Below, in pieces: positions 1 through 7,882 of a DNA stretch of 18,602 nucleotides. The notes under the pieces were generated by a model, which saw only the letters and a program-made list of their open reading frames with translations, was not told the DNA's origin and did no database searches. The stretch is from a bacterium (GTDB lineage Bacteria; Pseudomonadota; Gammaproteobacteria; Burkholderiales; Burkholderiaceae_C), in NCBI GenBank assembly GCA_030824095.1, contig JAVBYK010000258.1, positions 1-18,602 on the forward strand, given 5' to 3'. Every line of letters starts with the position of its first letter. The stretch's first letter is position 1. A program made the translations under genes and the position numbers.

Positions 1-1539
1 TCCGGCATCGCCAAAGGCAACTACATGCCGGGTGACCGGCTCACCGATACCGACCGCTGGGGCCTGTCCTATTCCCACCAGGGCGGCATTGCCACACCAT
101 TGGGTGGCGTGCTGGTGGCCGCCAATGTCAACCGCGTGAGTGACGACACCTACTGGCGCGACTTCAGCAGCAACAGCACCAGCACCAGCGCCGTGGGCGC
201 GGCCACCACCGCGGCCGGTGCGGCCATTACCCAGCGCCTCTTGCCCACCGACCTGATCGCGGCGTGGGGGCTGGGGCCATTCTTTGGCACCATGCGCGTG
301 CTGAAGTGGCAGACCCTGCAGGACGTGACCGCACCCATCGTGCCGCCGTACGACCGTGCCCCGCAGTTGACCGGACGCTACGCCCTGACCAATGTCAGTG
401 GCTTTGACTGGTCCCTGGAGGGTGATTTCACCCAGTTCGAGGCAGACCGGACGCGGACCCTGCAGCCCAATACCCGCCGCGGTGTGGCCCACTTGCAGGT
501 CAGTCGTCCGTGGCTGGCACCGGCGGGATTCGTGACACCCAAGATCCAGTGGCATGCCGCCAGCTACCAGTTCGATGCGGCGCTGGCCGATGGCAGTCGC
601 GCCGCCGATAGCGTGGTCCCCACCTTCAGTCTGGACAGCGGGCTGGTGTTCGAGCGTGAAACGCGGGTCTTCGGGCAGGACCTGGTCCAGACCCTGGAGC
701 CACGGGCGTTCTACACCTACACACCGTACCGCAACCAGAGCCTGCTGCCCAACTACGATACTGCCGCCAACGACTTCAACTTTGCCACGATCTACACCGA
801 GAACGCCTTTGTCGGGCACGACAAGATTTCGGACAACAACCTGCTGACACTGGGTGTGACCACGCGCTTCCTGGATGCCGACAGCGGTGGGCAGCTGGCG
901 CGTTTCGGCATCGCCCAGCGCCTGCGGTTTGACGACCAGCGGGTGACCCTGAATTCCGCCACCCCGACGGCGCAGGCCGGCTTCAGCGATGTGCTGCTGG
1001 GCGCCTCGGTCAACCTGCAGGACCGCTGGGCGCTGGACTCCACGGTGCAGTACAACGCCAAGACCGACAGTTCTGTGCGCTCCACCTTTGGAGCCCGCTA
1101 CAACCCGGGGCCCTACCAGGTGGTCAATGCCGCCTACCGCTTTCAGCGCGATGCGAGTGAGCAGCTGGATGTGAGCTGGCAGTGGCCGCTCAACAACCTG
1201 TGGGGCGACAAGGGGCAGGATCTGGGTGCCGGGCGCGGCCAAGGCCCAGGGCGCTATTACGGCGTGGGGCGGCTGAACTACAGCGTCAACGAGCGCCGAC
1301 TGGTCGACACGATTCTGGGCGTCGAGTACGATGCGGGCTGCTGGCTGGCGCGCGTCGTGCTGGAGCGGGTGCAGACCAGCACCTCCACGGCGACGGGGCG
1401 CCTGATGTTCCAGCTGGAGTTTGTGGGCTTTACCCGTCTGGGTGTGAGCCCGCTGTCATCCCTGACCCAGAACATTTCGCGTTACCAGAACCTGCGTGAT
1501 TCGAGCGGCAGTGCCAGCCGCTTTAGCAACTACGATTGA
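1..1539 (+). CDS. lptD: LPS-assembly protein LptD, C-terminal part (5' end outside window)
   Basis: This is the outer-membrane beta-barrel that, with the lipoprotein LptE, inserts lipopolysaccharide into the outer leaflet. The frame is open from the first base, so the N-terminus (signal peptide, periplasmic OstA-like domain and early strands) lies upstream. The 512 visible residues show barrel character: alternating polar and aromatic strands, many Asn/Gln/Tyr turns, and a conserved C-terminal block with YDAGCWLARV followed by FQLEFVGFTRLG. Only one cysteine is visible, in that block. E. coli LptD carries an adjacent Cys-Cys pair at the same place, used for disulfide shuffling with N-terminal cysteines. 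The stop lies 6 bp before surA, so the two are probably co-transcribed, as in most proteobacteria. The identification rests on the C-terminal block plus the surA-rsmA neighbourhood. Confidence 0.93.
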   Translation, partial: SGIAKGNYMPGDRLTDTDRWGLSYSHQGGIATPLGGVLVAANVNRVSDDTYWRDFSSNSTSTSAVGAATTAAGAAITQRLLPTDLIAAWGLGPFFGTMRVLKWQTLQDVTAPIVPPYDRAPQLTGRYALTNVSGFDWSLEGDFTQFEADRTRTLQPNTRRGVAHLQVSRPWLAPAGFVTPKIQWHAASYQFDAALADGSRAADSVVPTFSLDSGLVFERETRVFGQDLVQTLEPRAFYTYTPYRNQSLLPNYDTAANDFNFATIYTENAFVGHDKISDNNLLTLGVTTRFLDADSGGQLARFGIAQRLRFDDQRVTLNSATPTAQAGFSDVLLGASVNLQDRWALDSTVQYNAKTDSSVRSTFGARYNPGPYQVVNAAYRFQRDASEQLDVSWQWPLNNLWGDKGQDLGAGRGQGPGRYYGVGRLNYSVNERRLVDTILGVEYDAGCWLARVVLERVQTSTSTATGRLMFQLEFVGFTRLGVSPLSSLTQNISRYQNLRDSSGSASRFSNYD

Positions 1540-1545
1540 ACAACC

Positions 1546-2853
1546 ATGAATTTTCGAACCTGGGCACCTGCCCTTGGCCTGTTGTGTGGCTTCCTCGTCC
1601 CGGGCGTGCATGCCCAGAGCGCCCAGCCGGTGGATTACATCGTGGCCGTGGTGAATTCTGACCCCATCACCAACAGTGAACTGCGCACCGCCGTGCAGCG
1701 GGTGGTGAGAGAGCTGACCCAGCAGCGTGCGACGCTGCCGCCCACGGATGAACTGCGCCGCCGGGTGCTGGAGCGCCTGATCAATGAACGGGCCCAGTTG
1801 CAGGTGGCACGAGATACCGGCATTCGCGTCGAAGACGCCCAGGTGGATCTGGCAGAGCAGGCCGTAGCCCGCCAGAACCAGGTGGACGTGGCAGAACTGC
1901 GCCGCCGCGTGGCCAAGGACGGGATCGACCTCAAACAGTTCCGCAGCCAGTTGCGTGACCAGATCACGCTCTCGCGCCTGCACGAGCGCGAGGTGCAGGG
2001 CCGTTTGCGCATATCCGAGACGGACATCGACAACTTCCTGGCCGAGCAGCAGGCCGGCAATGCCGACCCGCAAGCCCAGGAAGTCAACCTGGCCCACCTG
2101 CTGGTATCCGTGCCGGAGAAGGCCAGCACCGAACAGGTGGCGCAGTTGCAGCAACAGGCCCAGAAAGTTCTGGCGCGTCTGCGCGCGGGCGAAGACTTTG
2201 CCGCCCTGGTGCAGGAGGTGTCGGCCGCCGACCGCAGCAATGGTGGTCAGCTGGGCCTGCGCCGGGCCGACCGCTACCCGCCTTCTTTCATCGCGGCCAC
2301 CCAGGCGCTGGCCGTGGGCGGGGTGTCCGAGCTGGTTCGCTCGGGTGCGGGCTTCCATATTCTGAAGGTGGTGGAGCGGAAGGCCCCGTCTGCGGCGAGT
2401 CGCACCGTGGTGCAGACCCATGCCCGCCATATTCTGCTACGCACCAGTGCGCAACTGGCGCAGCCCGAGGCCATTGCCCGCGTGGCGGATTTCAGGAAGC
2501 GCATCGAGGCCGGCAGCGCCACCTTCCAGGCGCTGGCCCGCGAGCACTCGCAGGATGGCAGTGCGCCCCAGGGGGGTGATCTGGGCTGGACCGGTCCGGG
2601 CGCGTTTGTGCCAGAGTTTGAGGAACCCATGAACCGCTTGGCCGATGGCCAGGTCAGTCAGCCGGTGGTGTCCCGCTTCGGCGTGCACCTGATCCAGGTG
2701 ATCGAACGCCGCCGGGTGGAACTCAGCGAGCGCGACGTGCGCGAGTCGGTTCGCGCCCAATTGCGGGAAAGCCGCTATGACGCGGCGTTTGCCAGCTGGG
2801 CGCAGGAAATCCGCAACAACGCCTTCGTGGAGCTGCGCGAGCCGCCCCAGTGA
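1546..2853 (+). CDS. surA: Periplasmic chaperone / peptidyl-prolyl isomerase SurA
   Basis: SurA escorts unfolded outer-membrane proteins, LptD among them, across the periplasm to the BAM complex. The 435-residue product has a signal peptide (residues 1-23, likely cut after VHA) and the typical start of the mature chain, VDYIVAVVNSDPIT. A helical SurA N-domain follows to about residue 170. Then come two parvulin-type rotamase domains: about 179-278 (NLAHLLVSVP, then GGQLGLRR and GAGFHILKV) and about 290-389 (THARHILLRT, GGDLGWTGPG, FGVHLIQV). A C-terminal helix ends in NNAFVELREPPQ. Length matches the family (E. coli 428 aa). It starts 6 bp after lptD with no strong Shine-Dalgarno, which suggests translational coupling, and it overlaps or abuts rsmA. 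pdxA, which sits between surA and rsmA in E. coli, is absent here. Confidence 0.97.
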   Translation: MNFRTWAPALGLLCGFLVPGVHAQSAQPVDYIVAVVNSDPITNSELRTAVQRVVRELTQQRATLPPTDELRRRVLERLINERAQLQVARDTGIRVEDAQVDLAEQAVARQNQVDVAELRRRVAKDGIDLKQFRSQLRDQITLSRLHEREVQGRLRISETDIDNFLAEQQAGNADPQAQEVNLAHLLVSVPEKASTEQVAQLQQQAQKVLARLRAGEDFAALVQEVSAADRSNGGQLGLRRADRYPPSFIAATQALAVGGVSELVRSGAGFHILKVVERKAPSAASRTVVQTHARHILLRTSAQLAQPEAIARVADFRKRIEAGSATFQALAREHSQDGSAPQGGDLGWTGPGAFVPEFEEPMNRLADGQVSQPVVSRFGVHLIQVIERRRVELSERDVRESVRAQLRESRYDAAFASWAQEIRNNAFVELREPPQ

Positions 2854-2870
2854 GCAGCAAGGGTTCCGCC

Positions 2871-3662
2871 GTGAAGCATATTGCCCGTAAACGCTTTGGT
2901 CAGCACTTCCTGACCGACGGCGGCATCATCGATGCGATTGTGCGGGCGATTGATCCCCGCCCCGGGCAGCGCATGGTGGAGATCGGCCCTGGCCTGGCCG
3001 CCCTGACGCAGCCGCTGGTGGAACGCCTGGGGCACCTGACCGTGATTGAGCTGGACCGCGACCTGGCCCAGCGACTGCGCAGCCACGGCCAGCTCTCCGT
3101 CATCGAGTCCGATGTGCTGAAAGTGGACTTCGCCCTCGTCAATGCTGAATGGAATGCTCCTGATTCAGGAGCGAATGGCGGCAAACTGCGGGTGGTGGGC
3201 AATCTGCCGTACAACATCTCTACCCCGATTCTTTTCCACCTGCTGGATGCGGTGGATGCCATTGAAGACCAGCACTTCATGCTGCAGAAGGAAGTCATTG
3301 ACCGCATGGTGGCGCAGCCGGCCACCTCGGCGTTTGGTCGTCTCAGTGTGATGCTGCAATGGCGCTACGCCATGGAAAACGTGCTGTTCGTCCCCCCCGA
3401 AAGTTTTGATCCGCCGCCCCGCGTGGACAGCGCCGTGGTGCGCATGCTGCCGCTGGCCGAGCCGCCGGTGCTGGATGTGGCGCTGTTGAGCGAGTTGGTA
3501 CAGGTGGCCTTTAGCCAGCGCCGCAAGCTGCTGCGCCACACGCTGGGCCGTTGGCTGGAGGACAAGGGTTTTGGCGGCACGTTTGACGTGCAGCGTCGCG
3601 CCGAAGAGGTGCCGGTGGCGGACTACGTGGCCCTGGCCCAGCAGGTGCGGCCATTGGCATAA
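2871..3662 (+). CDS. rsmA: 16S rRNA (A1518/A1519) dimethyltransferase RsmA (KsgA)
   Basis: This enzyme dimethylates two adjacent adenines in helix 45 of 16S rRNA using S-adenosylmethionine, late in 30S assembly. Visible hallmarks are the N-terminal RKRFGQHFL block, the SAM-binding loop VEIGPGLAALT, the acidic residue at the end of strand 2 (VIELDRD), the catalytic NLPYNIS motif (N6-adenine class IV motif), and the C-terminal FSQRRKLLRHTLG. A short insertion (NAEWNAPDSGANGG) precedes the strand leading to NLPY. I chose the GTG at 2871, giving MKHIARKRFGQ, because AAGGG lies 7 nt upstream and homologues as I remember them begin in this way. An in-frame GTG at 2850 overlaps the surA stop and would add seven residues; it cannot be excluded. 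It is the last gene of the lptD-surA-rsmA unit. Confidence 0.96.
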   Translation: MKHIARKRFGQHFLTDGGIIDAIVRAIDPRPGQRMVEIGPGLAALTQPLVERLGHLTVIELDRDLAQRLRSHGQLSVIESDVLKVDFALVNAEWNAPDSGANGGKLRVVGNLPYNISTPILFHLLDAVDAIEDQHFMLQKEVIDRMVAQPATSAFGRLSVMLQWRYAMENVLFVPPESFDPPPRVDSAVVRMLPLAEPPVLDVALLSELVQVAFSQRRKLLRHTLGRWLEDKGFGGTFDVQRRAEEVPVADYVALAQQVRPLA

Positions 3663-3694
3663 GCCCCGTTGCTACATTGCGATAAGCTGCGCGT

Positions 3695-4165
3695 ATGAGA
3701 CTGACCACCTACACCGACTATGCCCTGCGTACGCTGATGTATCTGGCCGTCAACCGGGATCGACTGGTGACGATTCAGGACATTGCCAACCTGCATGGCA
3801 TTTCCAAGAACCACCTGACCAAAGTGGTACACCACCTCGGTCAGATTGGCCTGGTGGCCACCATCCGGGGGCGCAATGGGGGACTCAAGCTCGGGCGTGA
3901 GCCGGTGGACATCAACATTGGTGCGGTGGTGCGCCAGACCGAGACCGACTTTCACATGGCCGAGTGTTTCCACCGGGAGAACAACCGCTGCGTCTACGCG
4001 TCGGCTTGCGTCTTGGAAGACGCGCTGGGTGAGGCTACCGCCGCCTACCTGAAGGTACTGGACGGGGTGACGCTGGCTGACCTGATCAAGAAGACCAGCG
4101 TGCGCCCGGAAGGCGCCGCGGTGCAGGCCATCCAGTTTTTTGCCAAGGCGCCACTGGCCAGCTAG
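3695..4165 (+). CDS. nsrR: Rrf2-family Fe-S transcriptional regulator, NsrR-like
   Basis: This is a 156-residue Rrf2-family winged-helix repressor. The N-terminus MRLTTYTDYALRTLMYLAV and the recognition region GISKNHLTKVVHHLGQ and RGRNGGLKLG match NsrR, the nitric-oxide-sensing repressor of NO-detoxification genes. Three cysteines, C91, C99 and C105, would ligate an Fe-S cluster. Their spacing (x7, x5) differs from E. coli NsrR (C91, C96, C102) and, as I remember it, resembles the iron-responsive RirA. The segment FHMAECFH and the tail TLADLIKK favour NsrR over IscR, whose spacing and tail differ. The gene starts 32 bp after rsmA with no clear Shine-Dalgarno and converges on hemN. No obvious NO-detoxification gene (hmp, norB) is adjacent, so its targets are elsewhere or not recognised. 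Family is certain; NsrR as the exact subfamily is probable. Confidence 0.82.
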   Translation: MRLTTYTDYALRTLMYLAVNRDRLVTIQDIANLHGISKNHLTKVVHHLGQIGLVATIRGRNGGLKLGREPVDINIGAVVRQTETDFHMAECFHRENNRCVYASACVLEDALGEATAAYLKVLDGVTLADLIKKTSVRPEGAAVQAIQFFAKAPLAS

Positions 4166-4198
4166 CCCGGACCGGTGCCGGGCGGCCAGCGCGCTGGC
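4165..4198. terminator. Two GC-rich hairpins between convergent nsrR-like gene and hemN
   Basis: Two adjacent inverted repeats fill the 33 bp between the converging genes: GCCCGG/CCGGGC (4165-4170 with 4178-4183, 7-nt loop) and GCCAGC/GCTGGC (4185-4190 with 4193-4198, 2-nt loop). Neither is followed by a T tract on either strand, so they are not classical intrinsic terminators. Their position suggests a transcription barrier or RNA 3'-end stabiliser for both genes. Confidence 0.35.
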
Positions 4199-5590
4199 TC
4201 AGATCAGCTTGGAGTAGGTGGACGTGGTGGGCTGGCCCAGGTATTTGTCAAACACCATGCCGCTGGCACGCACAAACAGGCGCCCTTTGGGCGTGATGCG
4301 AATGGCATCGGGGGCGATGGTGATCAGCCCGGCTTCCTCATAGGGCTTGAGGCGTTCCAGTTCCGGGGCGAAGTAGCTGTTGAAGTCAATGCCGTATTGG
4401 GCGTTCACGGCCGCCACCTCCACCGGTGCGCTGCACATCAGCGTCATGATGATGTCGCGGCGCAGCACGTCGTCCTGGCTCAACTCGAAACCCTTTTCGA
4501 TGGGGAAGCGTCCGGCATCCAGGTGCTGGTAGTAACTGCTGACGGTGCGCACACCCTGGCTGTAGGAATCGCCCACCTTGCTGATGGCGGAGACGCCAAA
4601 ACCGATCAGGTCGCACTCGGCGCGCGTGGTGTAGCCCTGGAAGTTGCGGTGCAAGCTCTTGTCCAGACGTGCCTTGTTCAGCTCGTCGTCGGGCTTGGAG
4701 AAGTGGTCCAGGCCGATGTAGACGTAGCCCGCGTCCAGCAGGCGGCGCATCGACATCAGGAAGATCTGCAACCGGGCCTCGGCGGACGGCAGGTCGCTGT
4801 CCACGATCAGGCGCTGGGCCTTGAAGCGCTGAGGCAGGTGGGCGTAGTTGTAGAGCGCGATGCGGTCGGGCGAGACACGGATCAGGTTGTCCAGCGTGCG
4901 GCCAAAGCTCTCCAGCGTTTGCTTGGGCAGGCCATAGATCAGGTCGGCGTTGACGGACTCAAAGCCGGCGCGGCGGCTCTCCACCACGGCGGCCTCGACC
5001 ATGGCCAGCGGCTGGATGCGGTTGACCGCCTGCTGCACGGCCGGGTCGAAGTCCTGTACGCCGAAGCTGTTGCGGTTGAAGCCCAGTGATGCCAGATGGG
5101 CCAGCGTGTCGGCCTGCACCGTGCGGGGGTCGATTTCCACACCCAGTTCGGCATCCGGTGTGAATTCAAAGTGGTTGCGCACCATGGCCATCAGCTGGCG
5201 CAGCTCGTCCGCGTTGAAGAAGGTGGGGGTGCCGCCGCCCAGGTGCAGTTGCACAGTCTTGCGGTCCTTGCCCAGACGCGCGGAAACCAGGGCCATTTCC
5301 TTGTCCAGGTAACGCAGGTATTCGGCTACACGCTCATGGTCCTTGGTGATGATCTTGTTGCAGGCACAGAAGTAGCACAGCGATTCGCAGAACGGCAGGT
5401 GGATGTAAATCGACAGCGGCGGGTTGTTGCTGCGTCCGCCGCGCTGGTCCAGGTAAGTGCCGTAGGTCTGCTCGGTAAAACCGGTGTGGAAGCGGTCCGC
5501 CGTGGGGTAGGAGGTGTAGCGCGGGCCGAGCTTGTCAAACCTGCGGACCAGTTCTTCCGAGATTTCGATGTCGGTGGTGGGGAGTGTCAT
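4199..5590 (-). CDS. hemN: Oxygen-independent coproporphyrinogen III oxidase (dehydrogenase) HemN
   Basis: HemN is a cytoplasmic radical-SAM enzyme that decarboxylates coproporphyrinogen III to protoporphyrinogen IX in haem synthesis without oxygen. The 463-residue product has the length of genuine HemN (E. coli 457), longer than HemW-like proteins. The N-terminal substrate segment GPRYTSYPTADRF is intact. The radical-SAM cluster motif with HemN spacing is CESLCYFCAC (C68, C72, C75, plus the extra C77 typical of HemN). LHLGGGTPTFF (about 116-125) is the SAM-binding GGGTP motif, and NRNSFGVQDFDPAVQQAVNR is the conserved QDF region. AGGA lies shortly before the ATG. The gene follows a PAS histidine kinase after 97 bp on the same strand. 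I found no convincing FNR box (TTGAT-N4-ATCAA) in that gap, although hemN genes are often FNR-controlled. Confidence 0.97.
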   Translation of the reverse strand: MTLPTTDIEISEELVRRFDKLGPRYTSYPTADRFHTGFTEQTYGTYLDQRGGRSNNPPLSIYIHLPFCESLCYFCACNKIITKDHERVAEYLRYLDKEMALVSARLGKDRKTVQLHLGGGTPTFFNADELRQLMAMVRNHFEFTPDAELGVEIDPRTVQADTLAHLASLGFNRNSFGVQDFDPAVQQAVNRIQPLAMVEAAVVESRRAGFESVNADLIYGLPKQTLESFGRTLDNLIRVSPDRIALYNYAHLPQRFKAQRLIVDSDLPSAEARLQIFLMSMRRLLDAGYVYIGLDHFSKPDDELNKARLDKSLHRNFQGYTTRAECDLIGFGVSAISKVGDSYSQGVRTVSSYYQHLDAGRFPIEKGFELSQDDVLRRDIIMTLMCSAPVEVAAVNAQYGIDFNSYFAPELERLKPYEEAGLITIAPDAIRITPKGRLFVRASGMVFDKYLGQPTTSTYSKLI

Positions 5591-5687
5591 GTCGAGGTCC
5601 TGAATGTGTCTGACGGAAAGAGGAGAGTGGCAGCATTACACCCGATGAATGGGCTGCAATGCGGAGAAGCTGTTTTGCCAAAGTGGG

Positions 5688-7763
5688 CTAGACATTGGTC
5701 AGGGCAATGGGCTGATTGCCGATGCGCTGCGGAGCGCTGCGGGGCAGGGTCAGTGTGAAGGTGGCACCCTGGTCGGGCTCGCTGTGGGCTTCTATGTGAC
5801 CACCCAGCAGGCCGGTGACCAGGTTGTGCACGATGTGCAGACCCAGTCCGGAGCCCCCCTGGCCCATGCGGGTCGTGAAGAATGGTTCAAAAATGTGGAC
5901 CATGTCGGCCTTCTGGATGCCACACCCGTCGTCCTGAACCTGCAGGGCCACCGTGTCGCCGTCCAGGGCCTGTGCCGAAATGGTAATGGCTCCGGTGGCT
6001 CGCCCGTGAAAGCCGTGCACGATGGCGTTGTTGATCAGGTTGGTCAGCACCTGGCCCAGCGGGCCGGGGTAGCTGTCCATCTGCAGGTCCTCGTCCATTT
6101 GTACGGTGACGGTGCAGCCAGCGGCGCGAACGGCGGGGCTGAGAGTCAGCAGGATCTCGGATACCAGGACTGACAGGGCGAAAGGGCGCCGCTGCGAGCT
6201 GGTCTGGTCCACCGAAACCTGTTTGAAGCTGGAGACCAGGGCACCGGCGCGAGTCAGGTTGCGCATCAGGATGTCGCTGGCCTGGCGGGTGTCGTCCAGA
6301 AATCCCTGCAGGTCCGAGCGTTTCATGCCCGTGTCCATCAGACCTGCCAACTCCTGAACGCGGTAGTGCAGGGAACTGGCCACCGTCATGCCGTTGCCAA
6401 TGGGTGTATTCAGCTCATGGGCGATGCCGGCCACCAATGCGCCCAGTGCCGCCAGTTTTTCGGACTGCACCAGCTGGTCCTTGGCCAGCTTCAGGTTCGC
6501 CAGCGTCAGGGACAGTTCCTGGTTGGCGCTCTCCAGCGCTGCAGTACGGCGCGCGACGCGGTCTTCGAGTTCGGTATTGAGTTTCTGGATCTCTTCCTGG
6601 GCGCGTCGGCGCTCAGTGGTGTCAAAGTAGGTGAACAGCACCACGGTGCGCTGGGGTTCCCTGAAGGTACGCGTGGAAATGGATATCCAGCGCTGCTCGC
6701 CGTTGGCGCGCAACAGGGGCACTTCCACGTCGGAGAGGTCATCGCCCTGCACGGACTGGTTCAGCAGCTTCTGGCGGTCCTCGGGGTGTACCCAGAGGCC
6801 AAGCTCGGTGCCCGATTTGCCCTGCGCCGTGGCTGGGTCGAACCCGAATGCGGTGAACCAGGCCCGGTTCCACTGGGTCGAGACAAAGCCGTCGCTGTCG
6901 CTGGAGTAGCACATCGGCAGTGGCGACTGGTCGAATAGCCGGGAGAACCGCGCTTCGCTTTCCTGCAGGGCGCGGGCTGCCACGCGGTCATCGGTCACGT
7001 CGCGCAGCAGGGCGATCATGTAGCGTTCACCGCGTGCCTCGAAGGTGGCCGCGTTGACCAGGGCCTCGCGCACCTGGCCGCCCCGGCCGTTGATCAGGAT
7101 GAAGTATTCGTGCAGTGAGCCGGTGTCCTGAAAGGCTTGGACCAGGGCCTCGCGCGCCTGGGGGTCGTGCCAGACGCCCACTTCGATGGAGGTGCGGCCC
7201 AGGGTGTCTTCGCGGCGCAAGCCGGTGATGCGTTCAAACGCGGCGTTGACTTCCACATAGGTCCCGTCGCTCAGGCGCGAGATGGACATGAAGTCGGGGG
7301 TCAGCTGGAAGGCTGCCTTGAACTGCTCGTGCACCGCGTTCTGGTCGGTCACGTCGCGAGCGATCCACACGGCGTGGGTGTCGGTCTCGCCCTCCAGCGC
7401 AATCAGCGACGCATTGACCATGCAATCGCGCACGGTGCCATCGCGTCGGCACAGTTGCACCAGGGTGTCGCGGGCCACGCCGGTGCGCAGGAGTTCGACA
7501 ACCAGTTTGTCGCGCTGCTCGGGATGGGGCCAGACCTTGAATTCGCCCATGGGGTGACCCAGGACTTCTGTCGGTTGGTAGCCGCTGAGGGTTTCGAATC
7601 CCTGGTTGGCATCGACGATCAGGCCGTCGCGCAGCCGGGTGACGACGATCCAGTCCGGGCTGGCCTGAAAGACCCGCGCATACCGGTCATCGCCGCTACC
7701 GCCCAGAGAGGCGAGTAACCGTCGCTTGATCGCTGCCGGTAGCAGCTTTGCCAGTAGTCCCAT
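5688..7763 (-). CDS. Soluble histidine kinase with three PAS domains
   Basis: This is a 691-residue cytoplasmic sensor kinase with no transmembrane segment. Three PAS domains follow one another at about 26-140 (FQASPDWIVVTRL), 146-258 (FQLTPDFMSISRL) and 268-384 (FDQSPLPMCYSSD), the third ending in a PAC-like VVLFTYFDTTERR. A coiled coil (about 385-435) leads to the phospho-acceptor helix, H449 in GIAHELNTP. The ATPase domain has NLINNAIVHG (N-box), DDGCGI (G1), FEPFFTT (F-box) and GGSGLGLHIVHNLV (G2), so it should be catalytically competent. There is no receiver domain and no response regulator next to it; its partner is unknown. hemN follows after 97 bp on the same strand, so read-through or co-regulation is possible. 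Ligand or cofactor of the PAS domains cannot be told from sequence. Confidence 0.92.
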   Translation of the reverse strand: MGLLAKLLPAAIKRRLLASLGGSGDDRYARVFQASPDWIVVTRLRDGLIVDANQGFETLSGYQPTEVLGHPMGEFKVWPHPEQRDKLVVELLRTGVARDTLVQLCRRDGTVRDCMVNASLIALEGETDTHAVWIARDVTDQNAVHEQFKAAFQLTPDFMSISRLSDGTYVEVNAAFERITGLRREDTLGRTSIEVGVWHDPQAREALVQAFQDTGSLHEYFILINGRGGQVREALVNAATFEARGERYMIALLRDVTDDRVAARALQESEARFSRLFDQSPLPMCYSSDSDGFVSTQWNRAWFTAFGFDPATAQGKSGTELGLWVHPEDRQKLLNQSVQGDDLSDVEVPLLRANGEQRWISISTRTFREPQRTVVLFTYFDTTERRRAQEEIQKLNTELEDRVARRTAALESANQELSLTLANLKLAKDQLVQSEKLAALGALVAGIAHELNTPIGNGMTVASSLHYRVQELAGLMDTGMKRSDLQGFLDDTRQASDILMRNLTRAGALVSSFKQVSVDQTSSQRRPFALSVLVSEILLTLSPAVRAAGCTVTVQMDEDLQMDSYPGPLGQVLTNLINNAIVHGFHGRATGAITISAQALDGDTVALQVQDDGCGIQKADMVHIFEPFFTTRMGQGGSGLGLHIVHNLVTGLLGGHIEAHSEPDQGATFTLTLPRSAPQRIGNQPIALTNV

Positions 7764-7791
7764 TCCGCAGGCGGGTCGTAGTTGAGTGGGG

Positions 7792-7797
7792 ATGATA
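7792..7797 (-). promoter_or_regulatory. Possible -10 element (TATCAT) of the PAS kinase gene
   Basis: On the minus strand TATCAT (5 of 6 matches to TATAAT) lies about 29 bp before the kinase ATG and just after the intrinsic terminator of the upstream unit, where a new promoter is needed. There is no good -35 hexamer at 16-18 bp; the T-rich end of the terminator occupies that place. Weak prediction. Confidence 0.25.
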
Positions 7798-7812
7798 GTC
7801 CAGACGGGGCGG

Positions 7813-7844
7813 AAAAAAGCCCATCACGAGGATGGGCTTTTTTT
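7813..7844 (-). terminator. Strong intrinsic terminator, symmetrical
   Basis: GCCCATC (7819-7825) pairs with GATGGGC (7831-7837) around a 5-nt loop, flanked by six A on one side and seven T on the other. The A and T tracts extend the stem and give a U run in either direction, so it could work bidirectionally. On the minus strand it ends transcription from the ribonuclease-barstar unit and protects the PAS kinase gene from read-through. It lies about 40 bp after the stop of the small frame at 7883. Confidence 0.9.
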
Positions 7845-7882
7845 GTAGACGCCGGCGGCGGCGTGTCGGAGCCGGGTGGCGC

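Noticed and set aside
1456..2430. Long minus-strand frame opposite surA and the end of lptD
   Set aside because: It is antisense to surA, which has a signal peptide and two parvulin domains. Composition (His, Gln, Gly, Leu rich) is typical of antisense frames in GC-rich DNA.
5591..5687. FNR-type box in front of hemN
   Set aside because: No TTGAT-N4-ATCAA or close variant is present on either strand in the gap.
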